From: Crocodylus rhombifer
Lineage: Eukaryota; Chordata; Crocodylia; Crocodylidae
Reading direction: 5' to 3'
Assembly: GCA_038503035.1 (NCBI GenBank)
Contig: JAVSML010024356.1
Location: 497,579-561,578 of the forward strand
DNA: 64,000 nucleotides
In this document: positions 20,803-33,797 of the stretch, piece after piece
How the letters are laid out: each line of letters begins with the position of its first letter
Numbering within the stretch: position 1 is the first letter of the stretch
The notes under the pieces: generated by a model
Database searches by the model: none
What the model was told of the DNA's origin: nothing
What the model saw: the letters and a program-made list of their open reading frames with translations, nothing else
Translations under genes and position numbers: made by a program

Positions 20803-21260
20803 TAGGTTGACCATATTATTTTTAAGGAAATCCAGGACACTGCCCCTCCCCACCTCCTAGCTGATCCCTGTCTCAGGCAGGAGGAGTGCTGCCCAGCCCA
20901 GCCTGCCTCCCACCTCCAGCTGCTGTTAGGAGGGCACCAAAAGGCAGCAAAAAACAAGTTTGCCCAGGGTGCCACACACACATACACATGCACACATACA
21001 CAAGCAGTCTGTGCTTATAGCAGTCTTCTCCCCACTCCTGCCCCGCCAGTTAATTCCTGCTTCAGGCAGGAGGAGCAGTGCCCAGCCCAGGCTGCTCCCC
21101 TGCCTCCAGATGCTGGTCAGGAGAAACTGGGGTGGGCAGTATGGGTGGGGTGATGCCAATCCAGGACATGTGTTTCCATTTTCACCAACTGGCTGGGACT
21201 CTGGGACAACCTATGAAATCTGGAATTGCCTCAGCCAGAGTGGGACGTATGGTTACCCTA
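20803..21260. mobile_element. Non-autonomous TIR element, GC-rich, family D
   Basis: Left end TAGGTTGACCATATTA and right end, reversed, TAGGGTAACCATACGTCC form a TIR known from vertebrate repeats that begin with a TGACCATA-type word. The 458-bp body contains an internal direct duplication of about 59 bp (20872-20930 and 21061-21122) and a (CA)n tract near 20967-20999. Non-coding. No target duplication recognised. Confidence 0.5.
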
Positions 21261-22318
21261 CCTTAGACTGACCCCGACCACTCTTTAGGTACTCATCTAT
21301 TTGGGTCCAGCAGTGGTGCTTCATTTACACAGTGGCACAGAAGTCTATAAATATAGCTTGACAAAAGACTTAAATGGTGCAAGATAATTTGTACCAAGAA
21401 TTTACAGTAGGGTGATGTTTTTTATGTTCTTGCCATATCTACTGGAGGCTGCACTGGCCACCAGTATTTTGACTGGGAAGTCACCAGAGCATACATACAT
21501 CTGCATGGCTCCTGGTGGTGCCACAAGCTATGCAACAGTAGCTGAGCTGGCAAAGGCAAAGTGTATGATGGGTACCAGCTCTAGGGGCTCTGGCAGCTGG
21601 CAGAAGGCCAAACTGCCTTTTGCTGTCTGCCAGGTAGAGGTGGGACAGTGAGCAGGTGCTAGTCTGTTTGCAAAAAGGAGTTTTGCTACCACCAAGAAGC
21701 TCTGAATACAGTTTTGCTGGCAGAACCTATGTTTCTCTGGCAAAACTATAGTTTAGACAAAGATTTAGTGAGTTTTCATTTTAAAAAATGGCTTATAACT
21801 CCTGCATATTTGTTTTCTCTAAGTGGTTTGATCTTTTTTATAAAGCACTGTTAGGAAGGCCTCCTCTGCTGTAAAAGGAAATATTTGTCTAATCTGGGCT
21901 CTCTTTGGATTCAGTCATTACCATTGTTTATAAATGCCAAAATCTTGGTAGGCACTAAACTCATTAGCAACCTTTTTAGGTTTATACATAGTGTATATGT
22001 TATTTTATCAACAAAATTTTCATACCAGTGGACTTCTTTTAGTACAAGACCCAGGGTCCCATTTGAAAACTGTAAAATGTCATTACTTTTTCAAGCATAC
22101 TTATGGATGTTGGTTATTTAACAACATTGTAACAACAGACAATATTCAAGTCAATTCTCCGTAACTAGTAAAAGTACTATATAAACTACAGTAACATAAA
22201 CATCTGCAACTATTACTCATAAAATTACAATAATCAGTCATTTTTTTATTCAACTGTAAGACAGCGCTTATTTATCAGCTCCTAAACCCCTGCTCTCTCC
22301 TTATCCCTCCCCCAAACC
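21261..22318. other. AT-rich unique DNA, nothing recognised
   Basis: Frames up to about 80 codons without recognisable domains, and no clear repeats. Confidence 0.6.
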
Positions 22319-22390
22319 AACAAGACCAACATGTCCAACCACATCCATTAATTGCAACAAGACCAACATATCCAACCACATCCATTAATT
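22319..22390. repeat. Tandem duplication of a 35-bp unit
   Basis: 22319-22353 and 22356-22390 differ at one base (ATGTCC or ATATCC) and are separated by two bases. Confidence 0.9.
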
Positions 22391-22558
22391 TTTAGGTAGC
22401 TCCTTTTCTGGATGAGCAGTTTGAGATATATAGGGCCTAGTTTTCAGAGATGCTGTGTTTTTGAGACTCACTAATTGCCTGGGTGGTGAGCCCAATAGGA
22501 AATCAATACCTTTTACCAAAAAGCTGATATAGATATGAATATCAGCCTTCTGTTACAG

Positions 22559-22587
22559 TCTATCTATCTATCTACCTATCTATCTAT
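22559..22587. repeat. (TATC)n microsatellite
   Basis: Seven TATC-type units with one interruption (TACC). Confidence 0.95.
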
Positions 22588-23714
22588 AAATAAATGACAG
22601 ATGAATCAGGGGCATGTTGTTTTTTCATAAATTTAATACAGAAGCTTATTCTACCTTTGTGTAAAATATGTATATTACATGTAAAGGGTTGGAGATCATT
22701 TTATAAACTTGACTCTTATAATTTGAACTAAAGAAAGAATTCTTACTGAATACACTCTTTGAGAATAACCCACTTTTTCTACTCTCCACAAGCATGTGGA
22801 AAATTTGATTAGCATAGTTTTAATGTGAGTTCGCACTTTACATAGATTGTTTTTGTTCTTTGAACTGATTACAAATACTTAAAATTCATAGTTGTGCCTG
22901 ACCACTCCCAGATGTACCAAAAAAATAATATTTGTCTTTTTCTTAACTAAATGGGTGCCTAAACTTTTCACATCTGAATAGTTAGAATCATCTGTCATTA
23001 AGATGGCTGCCACTAAAATGCAGAAATTTGGCATGAATATAGATCTTGCTAAAGAAGAACGCCTTGGAGTAGTCCAGAAGAAAAATAAACTTGAAAGTTC
23101 TTAAACATGGTTAACTGTGCATGGACAGTGTGTTCCAAATTTCAGAAGTGTGCAGCTATGGGAGTTTTGCTGTGCGAGACAGTGTAGCTACCTTTATTCT
23201 GTAGTGGCAAGTTAGTGATGCTGTAAATGACTGATTTCTTGCAAACTGGCTGAGGTGACAAGGAATGAGGATGATATTCACTTTGCTGGGGTTAGCAAGG
23301 GGAGACCATCTCTGATGATTTTCAGGGGATCTGTAGCCATGGAAGCTGCAAAATAAAGCATTTTTGCAAGCACCACCTCTGTTAAGGTGAATGGGATAGG
23401 GGGTACCTCCTCATTGACCCAAGAAAGAGTGAAGGTTTTTATATGTAATTGCCACTTCCAAGTCAACAGCACTTAAATACCTTGGTGTGTGAAGCATTTT
23501 TTTTTAATGTATAGTATTGCTTTTCCCCCATCTTTTCTCTTCAAAATGTTTAGGCTTCCGCAGTCTGCATGCCTGGCACATGCAGCAGAGGATACAGTTA
23601 AACAGGATGCTATACATGTGGTTTAGGGTTTTTGAAAAACTGTTCTGCATTATTTGTTAACACTTGATAAATGACTTGAGATCCTGTACTTGAAGAGTGT
23701 ATGGCAATACACGC
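22588..23714. other. AT-rich unique DNA, nothing recognised
   Basis: Frames up to 64 codons only, and no repeat family I can name. Confidence 0.6.
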
Positions 23715-23728
23715 CCACTAGGGGGCAG
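23715..23728 (+). promoter_or_regulatory. CTCF core motif, exact consensus match
   Basis: CCACTAGGGGGCAG fits CCASYAGRKGGCRS at all 14 positions and contains the characteristic AGGGGGC. It lies in otherwise unremarkable unique DNA outside any element I annotate. CTCF sites anchor chromatin loops with orientation dependence, and this one points the same way as the match at 34530. Motif evidence only. Confidence 0.45.
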
Positions 23729-24154
23729 AGTTTGTGTTGCTTTCCTCCCTCGCTAACAATGAAAATGCCAACTTTTCAAAGGTCACTTTTTGTACAGAAC
23801 ATGTACAATGCAAGATGTGAGATTTTTCATTTCTTTTTACATCCCAGCACATCGATTTCTATTGAAAAATGATTGACAGTTATTGCATTTAAAATATATT
23901 ATCTTGAACGTCTCTTTTTTCCTTTAATGCTGTTAAGAGCTCCATTCTTTGCCTTCTAGACTTGCTCCTTTAGACTTATACAGATTATTTTATTGTGTAG
24001 AAGTCTGTGGATGTGTGAATTCTGACATCAGGAGATGGCAGGATGAGATCAGTAAGGCGATCTTTCACTGGTGGTCCATTCTAGCTGTACAAATTACTGT
24101 TATTCAGAGCTGCAGCTTGGTTTGGGGGTGGAGTGACACCTACGGCCCTTTTTC
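23729..24154. other. AT-rich unique DNA
   Basis: No recognisable feature. A 19-base word containing CTTTAATGCTGTTAAGA recurs at 36503 inside an old CR1-like fragment, so a decayed LINE piece near 23920 is possible. Confidence 0.45.
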
Positions 24155-24405
24155 CACGTATTAGGTACCTAAGTGGAGTTAGGTACCTAACTATGATCCT
24201 GCTCATTTCTGTTTAAATCCTGGCAAAACAATTAATATAAAAGATGGGTGGGACCTCTTGTTTGCTGCTTTTTCAATTTAGTTATAAAGCTGTGATGCTG
24301 ACATGTTACAAAAGTAGGTGCCTAAATGTTTTTTTACAGGGACACAATCAGGGTGGAATGGGATTACATTTAGGTGTTTAATAGGCAGAATAGGATTGGG
24401 TCCTT
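24155..24405. mobile_element. Possible ancient palindromic repeat
   Basis: Repeated and mutually inverted words of the type TTAGGTACCTAA and TAGGTGCCTAAAT occur at both ends, as in old amniote MITEs. The ends are not defined. Confidence 0.3.
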
Positions 24406-25527
24406 AGTATTTTCTCTGTGCACTCACTATACGCCTACAATCTCTTGCCAATATATGCATATTAGGCAAAACAGAGCCATTACTTCAGCTTCAGGACTAC
24501 AGGAGCCTCTGCAGATGCTGCCCTCCACCTCTTCCCCACACTCCAGATGACAATGAAGATTGTCATCCAGGAGATCTGTCCAATTTTGTAACCTCTGGTC
24601 CTTATCTCTTTCCACATTAACACAGAACTGCCTCTGCTGCATCCATGACCCTCCCACAATGAGCAGGGCGTGAAAGGATTTCCCAGTGATGACCATGTAA
24701 CTTGAGCTGTTAGCCTATATTCTGACAAGAGGATATTGGCATAATATATTTTAGAGAGACAAATGATTCAAGCAGTTTTCTTCTTTAATTTATGAGAACA
24801 GCTGAATTATGTGGTGATGCAACCTAGCATCAAATGCAGCCTTTTATGTAGATTTGCATGACTAACTTGGGATGTTGTGATGGCTTTTGTTAGTTTATGC
24901 CACAACTTTACTGCTAATTGCATGAAGTGTTGTCTATATAATAAAACACAATTGACAAATTCTTTACAGTATAACCAGTGCCTTATAAACTGCTGTGTTC
25001 TATGTAGTATATTATATACATTTACATATAAACATCTGCTCTCATTTACAACTGTACATTTTTAACAGCTCTATTATTTTCAGTGAGCTATTTGGTGAAA
25101 AAGGGGAGGAAATGGCATATACATTATAGTGTCCAGATTCTACCTTGAGAAATGCAAGTTCATTCCCCCTGAAATCAATGAAAGATGTTTGTATGAACAG
25201 AAAGTGATTCTATCCTTTAATATTTTTACTAACATTGTACGCCAACAGACTCCATTGTCAATTGTAGCAGAAATCTTTTACATGGATGAGGAAAAAGTAT
25301 GTAAGGGGGTCTCCTTTGGGCAAGCAGCAGACAGAATCGCCTTCAAATATGCAACTAAATACTAATGTACCAGTCAGAGCACCACCACCCTTGCGGGGAG
25401 GGGGGCATGCTCAGCACCCCTGCCATGCATGGTGAATTCAGCATCTTGTGCTAGCTGTCAGATTATAATAGTAGCAAAGGGCACCATGCCATGTAGTTGC
25501 CCCCCTGCCCAATTTTCACCCATGGAA
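24406..25527. other. Unique DNA, nothing recognised
   Basis: Frames up to about 90 codons, none with domains. A small C/G-rich patch lies at 25380-25520. Confidence 0.6.
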
Positions 25528-25745
25528 TTCATAGAAATCATAGAGAAGCAGGGCTGGAAGATACCTCTATAGGTCATCTTGTCCAACCCCCTATGTGAGG
25601 CAGAAACATCCTTATGCAAACCATCCTGTACAAATCCATAATCTAATCTCTTTGTAAAACTACTGCCAACCCTGCAATTCCTGCAGAATGTAATGAATTT
25701 GCAACCATCCTCATACTTCTTGCAACCATCCTGTACTTCCTGGAT
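25528..25745 (-). mobile_element. Old CR1-type LINE 3' end
   Basis: On the minus strand it ends with GGGGGTTGGACAAGATGACC, then a TATCTTCCAGCCCTGCTTC stretch and TCTATGATTTCTATGAAT, the CR1/L3 3' signature. The part at 25600-25745 is more diverged and has a local GCAACCATCC duplication. Confidence 0.65.
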
Positions 25746-28700
25746 TTGTGCTGAAGGTTCTGTTTCAGCAAAACTCTTGCTTAACTAAAGCTTTAGTACT
25801 TTGTTCAATATTGTTGCATGAAAGTGCTTTGTTATACTGAGGCTCAGAAGGGTAATTTAATTTACAAATATCTATTTAAAAAATATTTCTTTCTATTACT
25901 TCCCTACCCCCTTAGTCACTGAGGGTAAAGAAAAAAAAGTTTAACTGAAGAAGTAGAATCCAGCATCACAGGGTCTCTCACTTTATGTAAGTTCTTTAAT
26001 GACCCCCAACTTTTAAAATTTGTCAGAGATAAAAGCAGTACTAATCTGATTAGTAACTGTGATTGAGTAAATCTACTGTAAAAATGGACTGTGCCCTGGT
26101 TTTGAACATGATACCGTGCAAGTCATTTGAGAACTGCCACTGTGAAACATAAAAGTCTCTTTGATGGAATATTTATTTCATGAGTTTAAAAAGGAATAAT
26201 ATAGTTTTGTTTATTTTCAAAATCACTTGTAAAATTTTATTAGTGGAGGAGCCAGTACTCAAAATATTCAATGCAGTGCAGTAAGAGATGAAAGTTCATT
26301 AAAATGGAAAGCAAATGGTTAAGTCTAAAAACTGCTAGCTCTATTTCTTTTAGCTGCAGACCCATAGGAATGAAAGGAAGATAAATATTTTGGAAAACCA
26401 CATTTGTTAGGTTGAAAAAGTCAGCACACTTTGTTGTGTGGCCTTGGAAACTCTCATCAAGCTTTTGAGCGGCTCTCCAGAATATTTCTGCATGTCACTT
26501 TGGCAGTCACAGCTACTAATTTTAAAGCAGAGAAGCCTCTTCATTCCATGGAACTCACATGCACTGCAATTAGACTTATTATAAAATGCCAAAAAATCTC
26601 TGGCAGCTGAAATAAGGCCCAGGGAAATGTCAGCACTGCTGATGAATGGGTTCCCTGAAAAGGAGAGATGGGCCTGGGCCACAATATTTGCATCCAGATC
26701 CAGGTCTGGAAAACCTGAGGTCTGATGTTTTGGTTTGGCTCACTATAGAGAGCAGGGATCAGCTGCAAATGCTGGATCTAGATCTGGATTCCAGGTTTGG
26801 TTAACCATTGTAAACGTACATGCACATTCACTTTATGACAACTAACCAAACCTGGGAAAGTAGTGCTGTGGTATGGTGCATTTTATGTATTTTCTATAGG
26901 TATCCATGGATGGAAAATAATGTTTTGTGTCTAGTCTGAGTGCCTGGTTGATGAGAGTTTTGTTTGAGGTAGGAATGTAAGATGGACCCTTTTGGGGAGT
27001 GAACACTGGCATTAAAGTTCAGCATTTATCAACAAAGATTAGAACATTTAATTTTCAAAACCTTATTGGTCAAAAACTCACTTCCCTGGACTATAAGTTT
27101 CAAAGGAATGCTATCTATTTGGGCACAGTACTAAAAACCTGGGGAAAAAAGGTTCAGTTCAGTGAAAAAATCTCAGTTTTTCTTGCCAAAGTGAAAAAAA
27201 ACGTTAAGGATAAAAATAATTTTTAATCTGCGCAAAAGTTAAATAGTTTGTTTCATTTTCAGGTATTATTAACAGAAGCAAAGCAATGGAAATTAAGAGC
27301 TAGACAAATATCATTGACAAAATTGAGGTGGTACTGGCTGTGCTGTCCAAGTTTCCCATTTCCTCAATATTTTGGGGGAGATTGACGAAAGCCACTTCCA
27401 TGTAGCCATACCAGGTAATGTCTCTGATGGCCAAGAGCTCCCAAATCAACAGAAATGCCAAAGCACACAATGATAAAGATACAGGAACCATTTTTGTCAT
27501 ACGAAAGAAGAATATTTTGGGAACCTAAGATAGAAAGGACCCATGTTGAAATCCTCCCTCTGCTTAAGGAGACTCGAAACCATATCACCCACTAAAACAG
27601 TGCTCTAACTACCATAATAGAATATAGGCTATTTTAAAAGGAGGGGTTCACTTTCTTCTGTTGAAACTGTTTGTCTGAATAAAGCTCCTAAAAATTTGCC
27701 AGCCCTAGGCATGTTTGTCTGATTAAGGACTGCAGAATGGATATTTGGCTCAAATAAGACACAAAATTAGCAGAACGTCTCAGCTACTTTAACCATAAAT
27801 CCTAGGTGTTCTTAAAAGCATCAGACATAAGTAAATTTAAACAAATAGGAGGTTCAAGGATATTTTATATGGAGAAGGGCAAATTTTCAACAGGCTGAAT
27901 CCTATTTATTCTTTTCCAGAATAGGCTCCTACCTACAAACTTTTTGTTAGAAGTACAAGAATGATGATCTGTGTATATAGTTGAATTATGTTTGCTTTGT
28001 GTCCAAAGTTCAACTGAATATTGTTCCTTTACATCATAGGTGGTTAAATTAATTTTGTTTTCTAAACTTACTACTCATTCAGTATATATAAAACAATGAA
28101 AGAAACTGTGACTGGTAAGCACATCATAGAACTTCTAAAACTTCAAAACCTTATTTTATTCATTGGACATTATGACTGATCAGAATTATAGAAAGTGTAA
28201 GTGCCTACATATAAAGCAATGAACATACAGAAGAGCATTCACCAGCACTTATTTCTTGACACAGAAATTAAGACTACTCCAACTAATGTTTTGTACTTTC
28301 CAAAATATCCTGCCTTATATGATCAGAATGTTTATTGTGTTAATAAGGTAACATCTGTTATTTTTAAATGAAATATAGGATTGCTATTCAGATTAGATGA
28401 GGAATCTCCACCTGCATAGTGTCATTCTTATGAAGTACGGAAACCCAACTGTTCCAGGCTGCTTGTTAGGGATGATGGTGTGCACAGAATGAGCCACGAA
28501 CAACTCTTTGTTTCATTTCCAAACAGTTATATAAACACAGCTTGCTTACAGTCTCATAAACTTCATTCTATCCTGAGGCCTTTCTGCACAGCTTCATTTA
28601 CACGTACATAAATTGAGCATTTAAGAGGCTTCCTTTAGTTTGATAATAATCTGTTAGGACTGATTATAAAAAAAATCAGGTATCTAGTACAAATATTCTT

Positions 28701-28924
28701 TCACATAAACAACACATCACCTCATTTCACCGTGGACTCATTTCTAAAAGGGATATCAAATGTGTAACATTATTCTATGTGTCACTAAACTAAATTGACC
28801 TGTTGTTGTAAAATAACGTCTCAGACCATGTACCCTGTCAAAAATTCATGGGACCAGAGCTTGACATCTTTTTTTAGCACGAGGAATCCTCCTCACAAGA
28901 AGAGACAATGGGAAATCAATTAAT
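25746..28924. other. AT-rich unique DNA, nothing recognised
   Basis: More than 3 kb without a recognisable repeat or open frame over about 91 codons. Base composition is uniform, as in gene-desert or intronic DNA. Confidence 0.6.
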
Positions 28925-28982
28925 GTGCGTGCGTGCATGCATGCGTGTGTGTGTGTGTGAGTGAGAGAGAGAGAGAGAGAGG
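28925..28982. repeat. Compound (TGCG)/(TG)/(GA) microsatellite
   Basis: TGCG/TGCA units pass into (GT)n and then (GA)n over about 58 bp. Confidence 0.95.
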
Positions 28983-30408
28983 AGGCAGAAGGAGAGGCAG
29001 CAGGGAGATAGGATTCACATGCATGATTGCTTTAAAACTGTTGAAAAGACAGCATTCAGAATTTCATTAGCCATTACTAATCCATTTTATTGGGCCATTC
29101 AAGCATACTGGGAATCCAATCCTATGTTCCTGGCCCAGACATATGAATTTGTATGAAGTCATTTGACTCCATATGAAGTCAAAAGAATATTTGACCACGA
29201 CAAGTGGAATCAGGCCCAAGCTTATATCCTTGTCTCTAGACCCCTGAAATACCTAGCAAATGAAGCAGAGTAAACAGACTGGCTATTATATTGATTTTTG
29301 GGCACTTGAATGAAAATCTTAATGTTATTTAATGAAATGTTTCTTTTTACGTTCTTTCTGCACATGGCCCACATTTTGTGCCATGGGACAGCTCCAGATT
29401 AGTTCCATGAGCAACTAAAACAAGACTCAGGTGGAATTTTGAATCCCAGATCAAAGGAACTGTCCATATTGGCTGCTCAAGCAGCCACAAACTGCATTAG
29501 GCACCTAAATTCATCCATTTTAGACTGCAGGCTTCCCTAGGGGGTAGACTGGGGCATCTGGGCATGTTCCAGAGTAATCTAGTCGGATCTCCTTACGAAG
29601 CTCCCACCTAAGCTCTGTTGTGATCCAGATACACATTTCTCTAGCATTATAGTCCACACAGGAACCATGTTCCAGTCACGTCTGAATCATACTGACAGCA
29701 CTGAGTTCAACTAAAACTTATCAGCACTGAGGGTGGTTTTGGATCCCAAGATACTTTGTCAATTTTATTTTAAATACTCCTTGGTTAAAGATCAAAACCA
29801 ACCCTGGCAGCAGCAACCAAAACTCAGGTTTCCCACTGTCCTAGCTAGAGTCAGGTTGCCCCTTGCTTGTTCTCCTGACCCATTTCTCTGGCATTCTTGA
29901 ATATCCCATGGTTTCATTTCACTAGGAGGGGTGCTTCCTGTTGAAGGGAGCTTATGCCTTCTCAGGTTTAAGGCACTCTCTTAGAATGTAGGAAATGTGA
30001 TTTTGAGTCCCTCAGACTGAGGAGGGCCACACATTAGGCAAAAGATAGGCATACGCCTTGCTCCAGCTAAACATCTACCTTCACAAGTGGAATTGTGTGT
30101 TCTGGATTGTAAGTGATCGCATGTATATGTTGTGGGCAGGAGTTCAGAACATCCCCCCATGCTTTGTGCTTCCTTTTGGCTACCTATGTATGCTTCCACA
30201 CTTTCTGGATCACTGTTCACAGGTTTTTAAGTCTCCACTTTGACTGCATGGGGATCCTGGGCTCTTACACCTACTCAAATTTCATTGTCCTCCTGACACC
30301 CAGTTTTAGGCAATAAGATATGTCTGAATATAGGTGTCTGCATGACCAAGCTAGATCTGGCCCAACGTGAATGGGTGCATAAAGGATTTCTAATCACCGG
30401 AGCTTTAG
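28983..30408. other. Unique DNA, nothing recognised
   Basis: No frame over about 80 codons and no classifiable repeat. Confidence 0.6.
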
Positions 30409-31679
30409 GCTAGGGACAGAAGTAACACATAAACCTGTTTAAGTGATCAGAAACTGGTTTAAACCTGTAACAGAGCATAGGTTCAAAATGGCCAAAACAA
30501 GTTTAAGATAAACCTGGTTGAAAGTAGTAACTGATCTGGGTAAAACCAGTTTATGGAACTTCTGTCCCAGACCCCTTCCTGGTTTAAGTTAAATCAGAGT
30601 CTCCCAGTAGTCCCAGCATGCTTTTCAGCTCTGGGCTGGGCTGTCTGCTCCAGAGAACAGGGCTGGCCCCACCCCTCTTCTCCCTAGCTGGAGCTCCATT
30701 TGGTTGAGGAGGTGGGGGACTGCAGCATCTGCCAGGTTTCTCCCTGCAACACCACCCCTTACTGTCTATTGCTTATACAGGGATCCCCACCTCCCTCCCC
30801 TCTCCCATGGCAGGGACCCCAGCCAGCATCTGACCATGTCCCCTACATGCTAGCTAATGCTGAAAGGTGTCCATGTGCATGTCTTCAATTTCACTGGAAC
30901 AAAAGGAGACAGAATAGTGTCCTTTTAGGGCTAGAAGCCAGCAGCTTGCAAATGCACCCTGAAGATAAGAAGAGATTGAAACTAATGAGAGAGGTGCATT
31001 TGTTTTCTTTTGTAGGGTTTGATGGGCTGATAAGTGCTGTGTTCTGATAAGCTCCCTGCTGGCTTGCTTGCTTCAAAGCCCTCAATCTGTCAGTGTTCAA
31101 CAGGGGACAGAGAGAGGTGTGAGAAATGACCTGGTTTGCAATGAATGTGACCTGTGAGTGCCATCAGTTTGCTGCGGACAGTATGAAGAAACAGGGAGGA
31201 GAAGACTGAAAAGATCAATATCATCAACAGATGCAAACAGTCCTCCCTCCCCTCGCCTTTGCCTCAGAGTGGTAGTTAGGGGCCGGGGTCTGCCAATACT
31301 CCTACCCCTTGAGCAGTGAGTGGGGGAGAAAAGCCTGGCAAGAGCTGCTTCCCTCTCCCCCTCCAGGCACACCCCAGCTGGGGACTGTATGGGCAGGGTG
31401 GGGGTTTAAATCCTTCCCTAATCATAGCATCCTGCCGGGGCCTAGCCACACCCCCCAACTGAATGTGCCCCCCACCCAACTCAGTGGAAGGGAAGTGAGG
31501 GCTTGCTCTACCTCCCCCGACTTCTAGCCTGAGCCACTGCAGGCATGTGCCTGCATTTCCTGATTCAAAAGTGAATGTCTATCCACTTTCAAATCAGTTC
31601 AATATCTGAAGATTAGACTAACCTTACAGGTTAGACTGAATCAATTCAGGCTTGGGCTTTTTGAATGCCTGTCTCTAGC
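30409..31679. mobile_element. Non-autonomous TIR element, family E, copy 1
   Basis: Begins GCTAGGGACAGAAGTAACAC and ends, reversed, GCTAGAGACAGGCATTCAAA. Copy 2 at 40532-41774 shares both ends and the subterminal words GTGATCAGAAACTGGTTTAA and CAGACCCCTT. The 1271-bp element has AT-rich ends and a GC-rich middle. Frames inside (115 and 91 codons) have no domain and are not conserved in copy 2. It presumably depended on a transposase from elsewhere. Target duplication unclear. Confidence 0.7.
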
Positions 31680-32765
31680 TTTAATGACTATGGCTTAGTG
31701 TCTAGGAGCCCCATGTCCTGCATTGGAAGTAGAAGAAACAGAAGGGCTTATCACTGTGTGCAAAGTCCTACCTCTACTGCCATTCCTGGGTTTGGACCTT
31801 TTGGGGGCAGGGGAGAAAGGTGGAAACTGGGTAGGGGATGGGTAGATTTGAGACTATGTTTGCTTCACATTTGCTTGCCAAATTAAGCAGTAGGTGTAAG
31901 TCTATGTTGCCACTCCTGGGTTGGAGAACCCTTTAAAGAAGTAACACAGATGGCAGGAACCTGAGGAAGAATGGGTAATCTACTGATTGCACCCACAAAT
32001 ACCTATACCTGAACTGATGCAGAAAGAGAAAGTGAGGAGACTGGGTGAAGGCCACTTTAAAAATCATGCCACAAAATACCCTTTTAATTTTCCAAAAACT
32101 ATAATCCTATCTAGGCATTCTCAGGCTGGCACTTTTAATGTCTTGTGGTAAAAATTCTCCCTGTTTCACTGTCAAATGCTTATAGGTATTGATATCTGCA
32201 AAATATTTTATATGTATAACACTGGAGGCTTTAGAGTAATCTTTGAATGTTAACCCTTTCCACGGTTTGTAGTCATAGCATTTGAAGCAAGTCACTTTTA
32301 TTAATGCCATAGGCCCAAACTCTTTCTATAAGAACTAATGAGAGGTTTGCTATGAGTAATTAAGAGTACTCAGGTACTGTATCATGATTAAAGTACAGCT
32401 CTTCAGTAAGGTTGTATATATGCTAAGCATCTGGATTCTTATTTGCCAGACCTAAAGTTTATGGATTATCACTTCATGCTGAGATGAATTTCTATTCTTG
32501 CCTGGTTTTCTATAGTGAAACTGTTAAAAGTTTTAAGTTTTGGAGAAAGTATGGGAGTCTTTTAGGTATTGCACTTATTTAGGCTAATCAGTTTTATTTG
32601 TTCCTGACTAGGTTTATAAAATGTGTACGTGCACCTGGAGCCCTGGTTGAGCAGTTTTAATAAGTCAAAATTAAATAAATAAAACATAAATAAAAACAGT
32701 AATTCTACCAATATGGCAGGAAAAAAAATTAATCCTTAGCATTTTGTGTAGATGTCACTAATAAT
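31680..32765. other. AT-rich unique DNA, nothing recognised
   Basis: Short frames only. Near 32660-32700 there is an A/T-rich stretch with AAATAAATAAA words. Confidence 0.6.
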
Positions 32766-33447
32766 TCTAATATAATAAAAGCCTTAGTCTGTCTGTCTGT
32801 CTGTCTGTCACACTCTGGGCCAACTGCACATGTGCTGCCGAGAGGGCGTGCACTGATTGGCTGTGTGGGTCCACAGCGTTATAGATGCTGGGGGTGAGGG
32901 AGCGAGGGAGCCATCGCGCTGTCCTCCCAACAACAGCCAGCAGGGAGGGGGAAAGAGGGGAGGGAGGGAAGGGAGTGGGACAGGGAAAGGGAACGGGAAG
33001 AGGAAGAGGGGGTTTCCAGTGGCAGTGGACCCCCTCCGCCTCTGCTCCCCCTGCCATTGCTGCTTGACCCTGACAACAGCCAGCAGAGATGGGGAGGCAG
33101 CAGAGAGAGAGGAGAGGCACAGAGGAGGTGGGGGGGAGAGGGGATGTTGCCTGCTGCCGAGTGCCGGTGGCCACTGTTGCGCGCAAGCTCCCTTCCCCCA
33201 CCCTGTTCCTGGGAGCCGCTGGTGGTGCGGGATGGAGCAGTTGGGGGTGCATGGGTCACACCGGGAGTGGTGGGGAGGATGCAGAGGGTGGGGGGAGAGG
33301 CATGAGGCTACATGTGGGGGGTGGGGGGAGAGGTAGGGGCGGGGGGGTCACCTGGACTGGAGATGAAGCGGTTGCACTGCGGGGTGCTGATGTCGGTGCT
33401 CTGTCCCTGCCTGCCTCCCCCATCATTTATGATGGGCAATTTGCTAG
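32766..33447 (+). mobile_element. Helitron-like non-autonomous element
   Basis: The 5' end reads TCTAATATAATAAAAGCC and the 3' end reads CTAG (33444-33447) followed by T. Seven bases before CTAG is a perfect palindrome, CCCATCAT at 33419-33426 paired with ATGATGGG at 33429-33436. A 5' TC, a hairpin shortly before a CTRR end, no TIR and no target duplication, with T on the 3' side, are the structural marks of Helitrons (rolling-circle transposons). The expected A before the 5' TC is a T here. The 682-bp body is GC-rich and holds no Rep or helicase. Open frames on both strands are artefacts of composition. Confidence 0.6.
32787..32808. repeat. (GTCT)n microsatellite inside the Helitron-like element
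   Basis: About five and a half GTCT units near the 5' terminus of the element. Confidence 0.95.
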
Positions 33448-33797
33448 TAGAAAAACATAAAATCACTTTTTTACCTCTTTCTCAGATGAAAAATGCTTAC
33501 CAGCAGAGGTAAGTTTGCTGGTTTATGAACAAAGTGTTCTGCTAAAGCAATGTATTTGATTCCTGCATAACATTTCCTAATCAGCACCACATTCCACCTT
33601 CAGTTTTCCTCCATGTAACAGCAATGAAGTTATTTGTTCACGTTCAGAGCTTGTGAATATGCTAAAGCCTCAGTTTTATAAAGATCTCTGTGTGGGTGTG
33701 GGTTGTTTATATGACTGGGGCTTAATAAGTTTGGTTTTCAACTTTGCAGGCTGATATTGTGATTCTATACTTATCAATATTTCAGTTCTGAGACACC
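33448..33797. other. AT-rich unique DNA
   Basis: No recognisable feature. Confidence 0.6.

Noticed and set aside
32767..33512. Open frames up to 161 codons on both strands
   Set aside because: They lie in the GC-rich interior of the Helitron-like element. No Rep or helicase motif and no domain; composition artefact.
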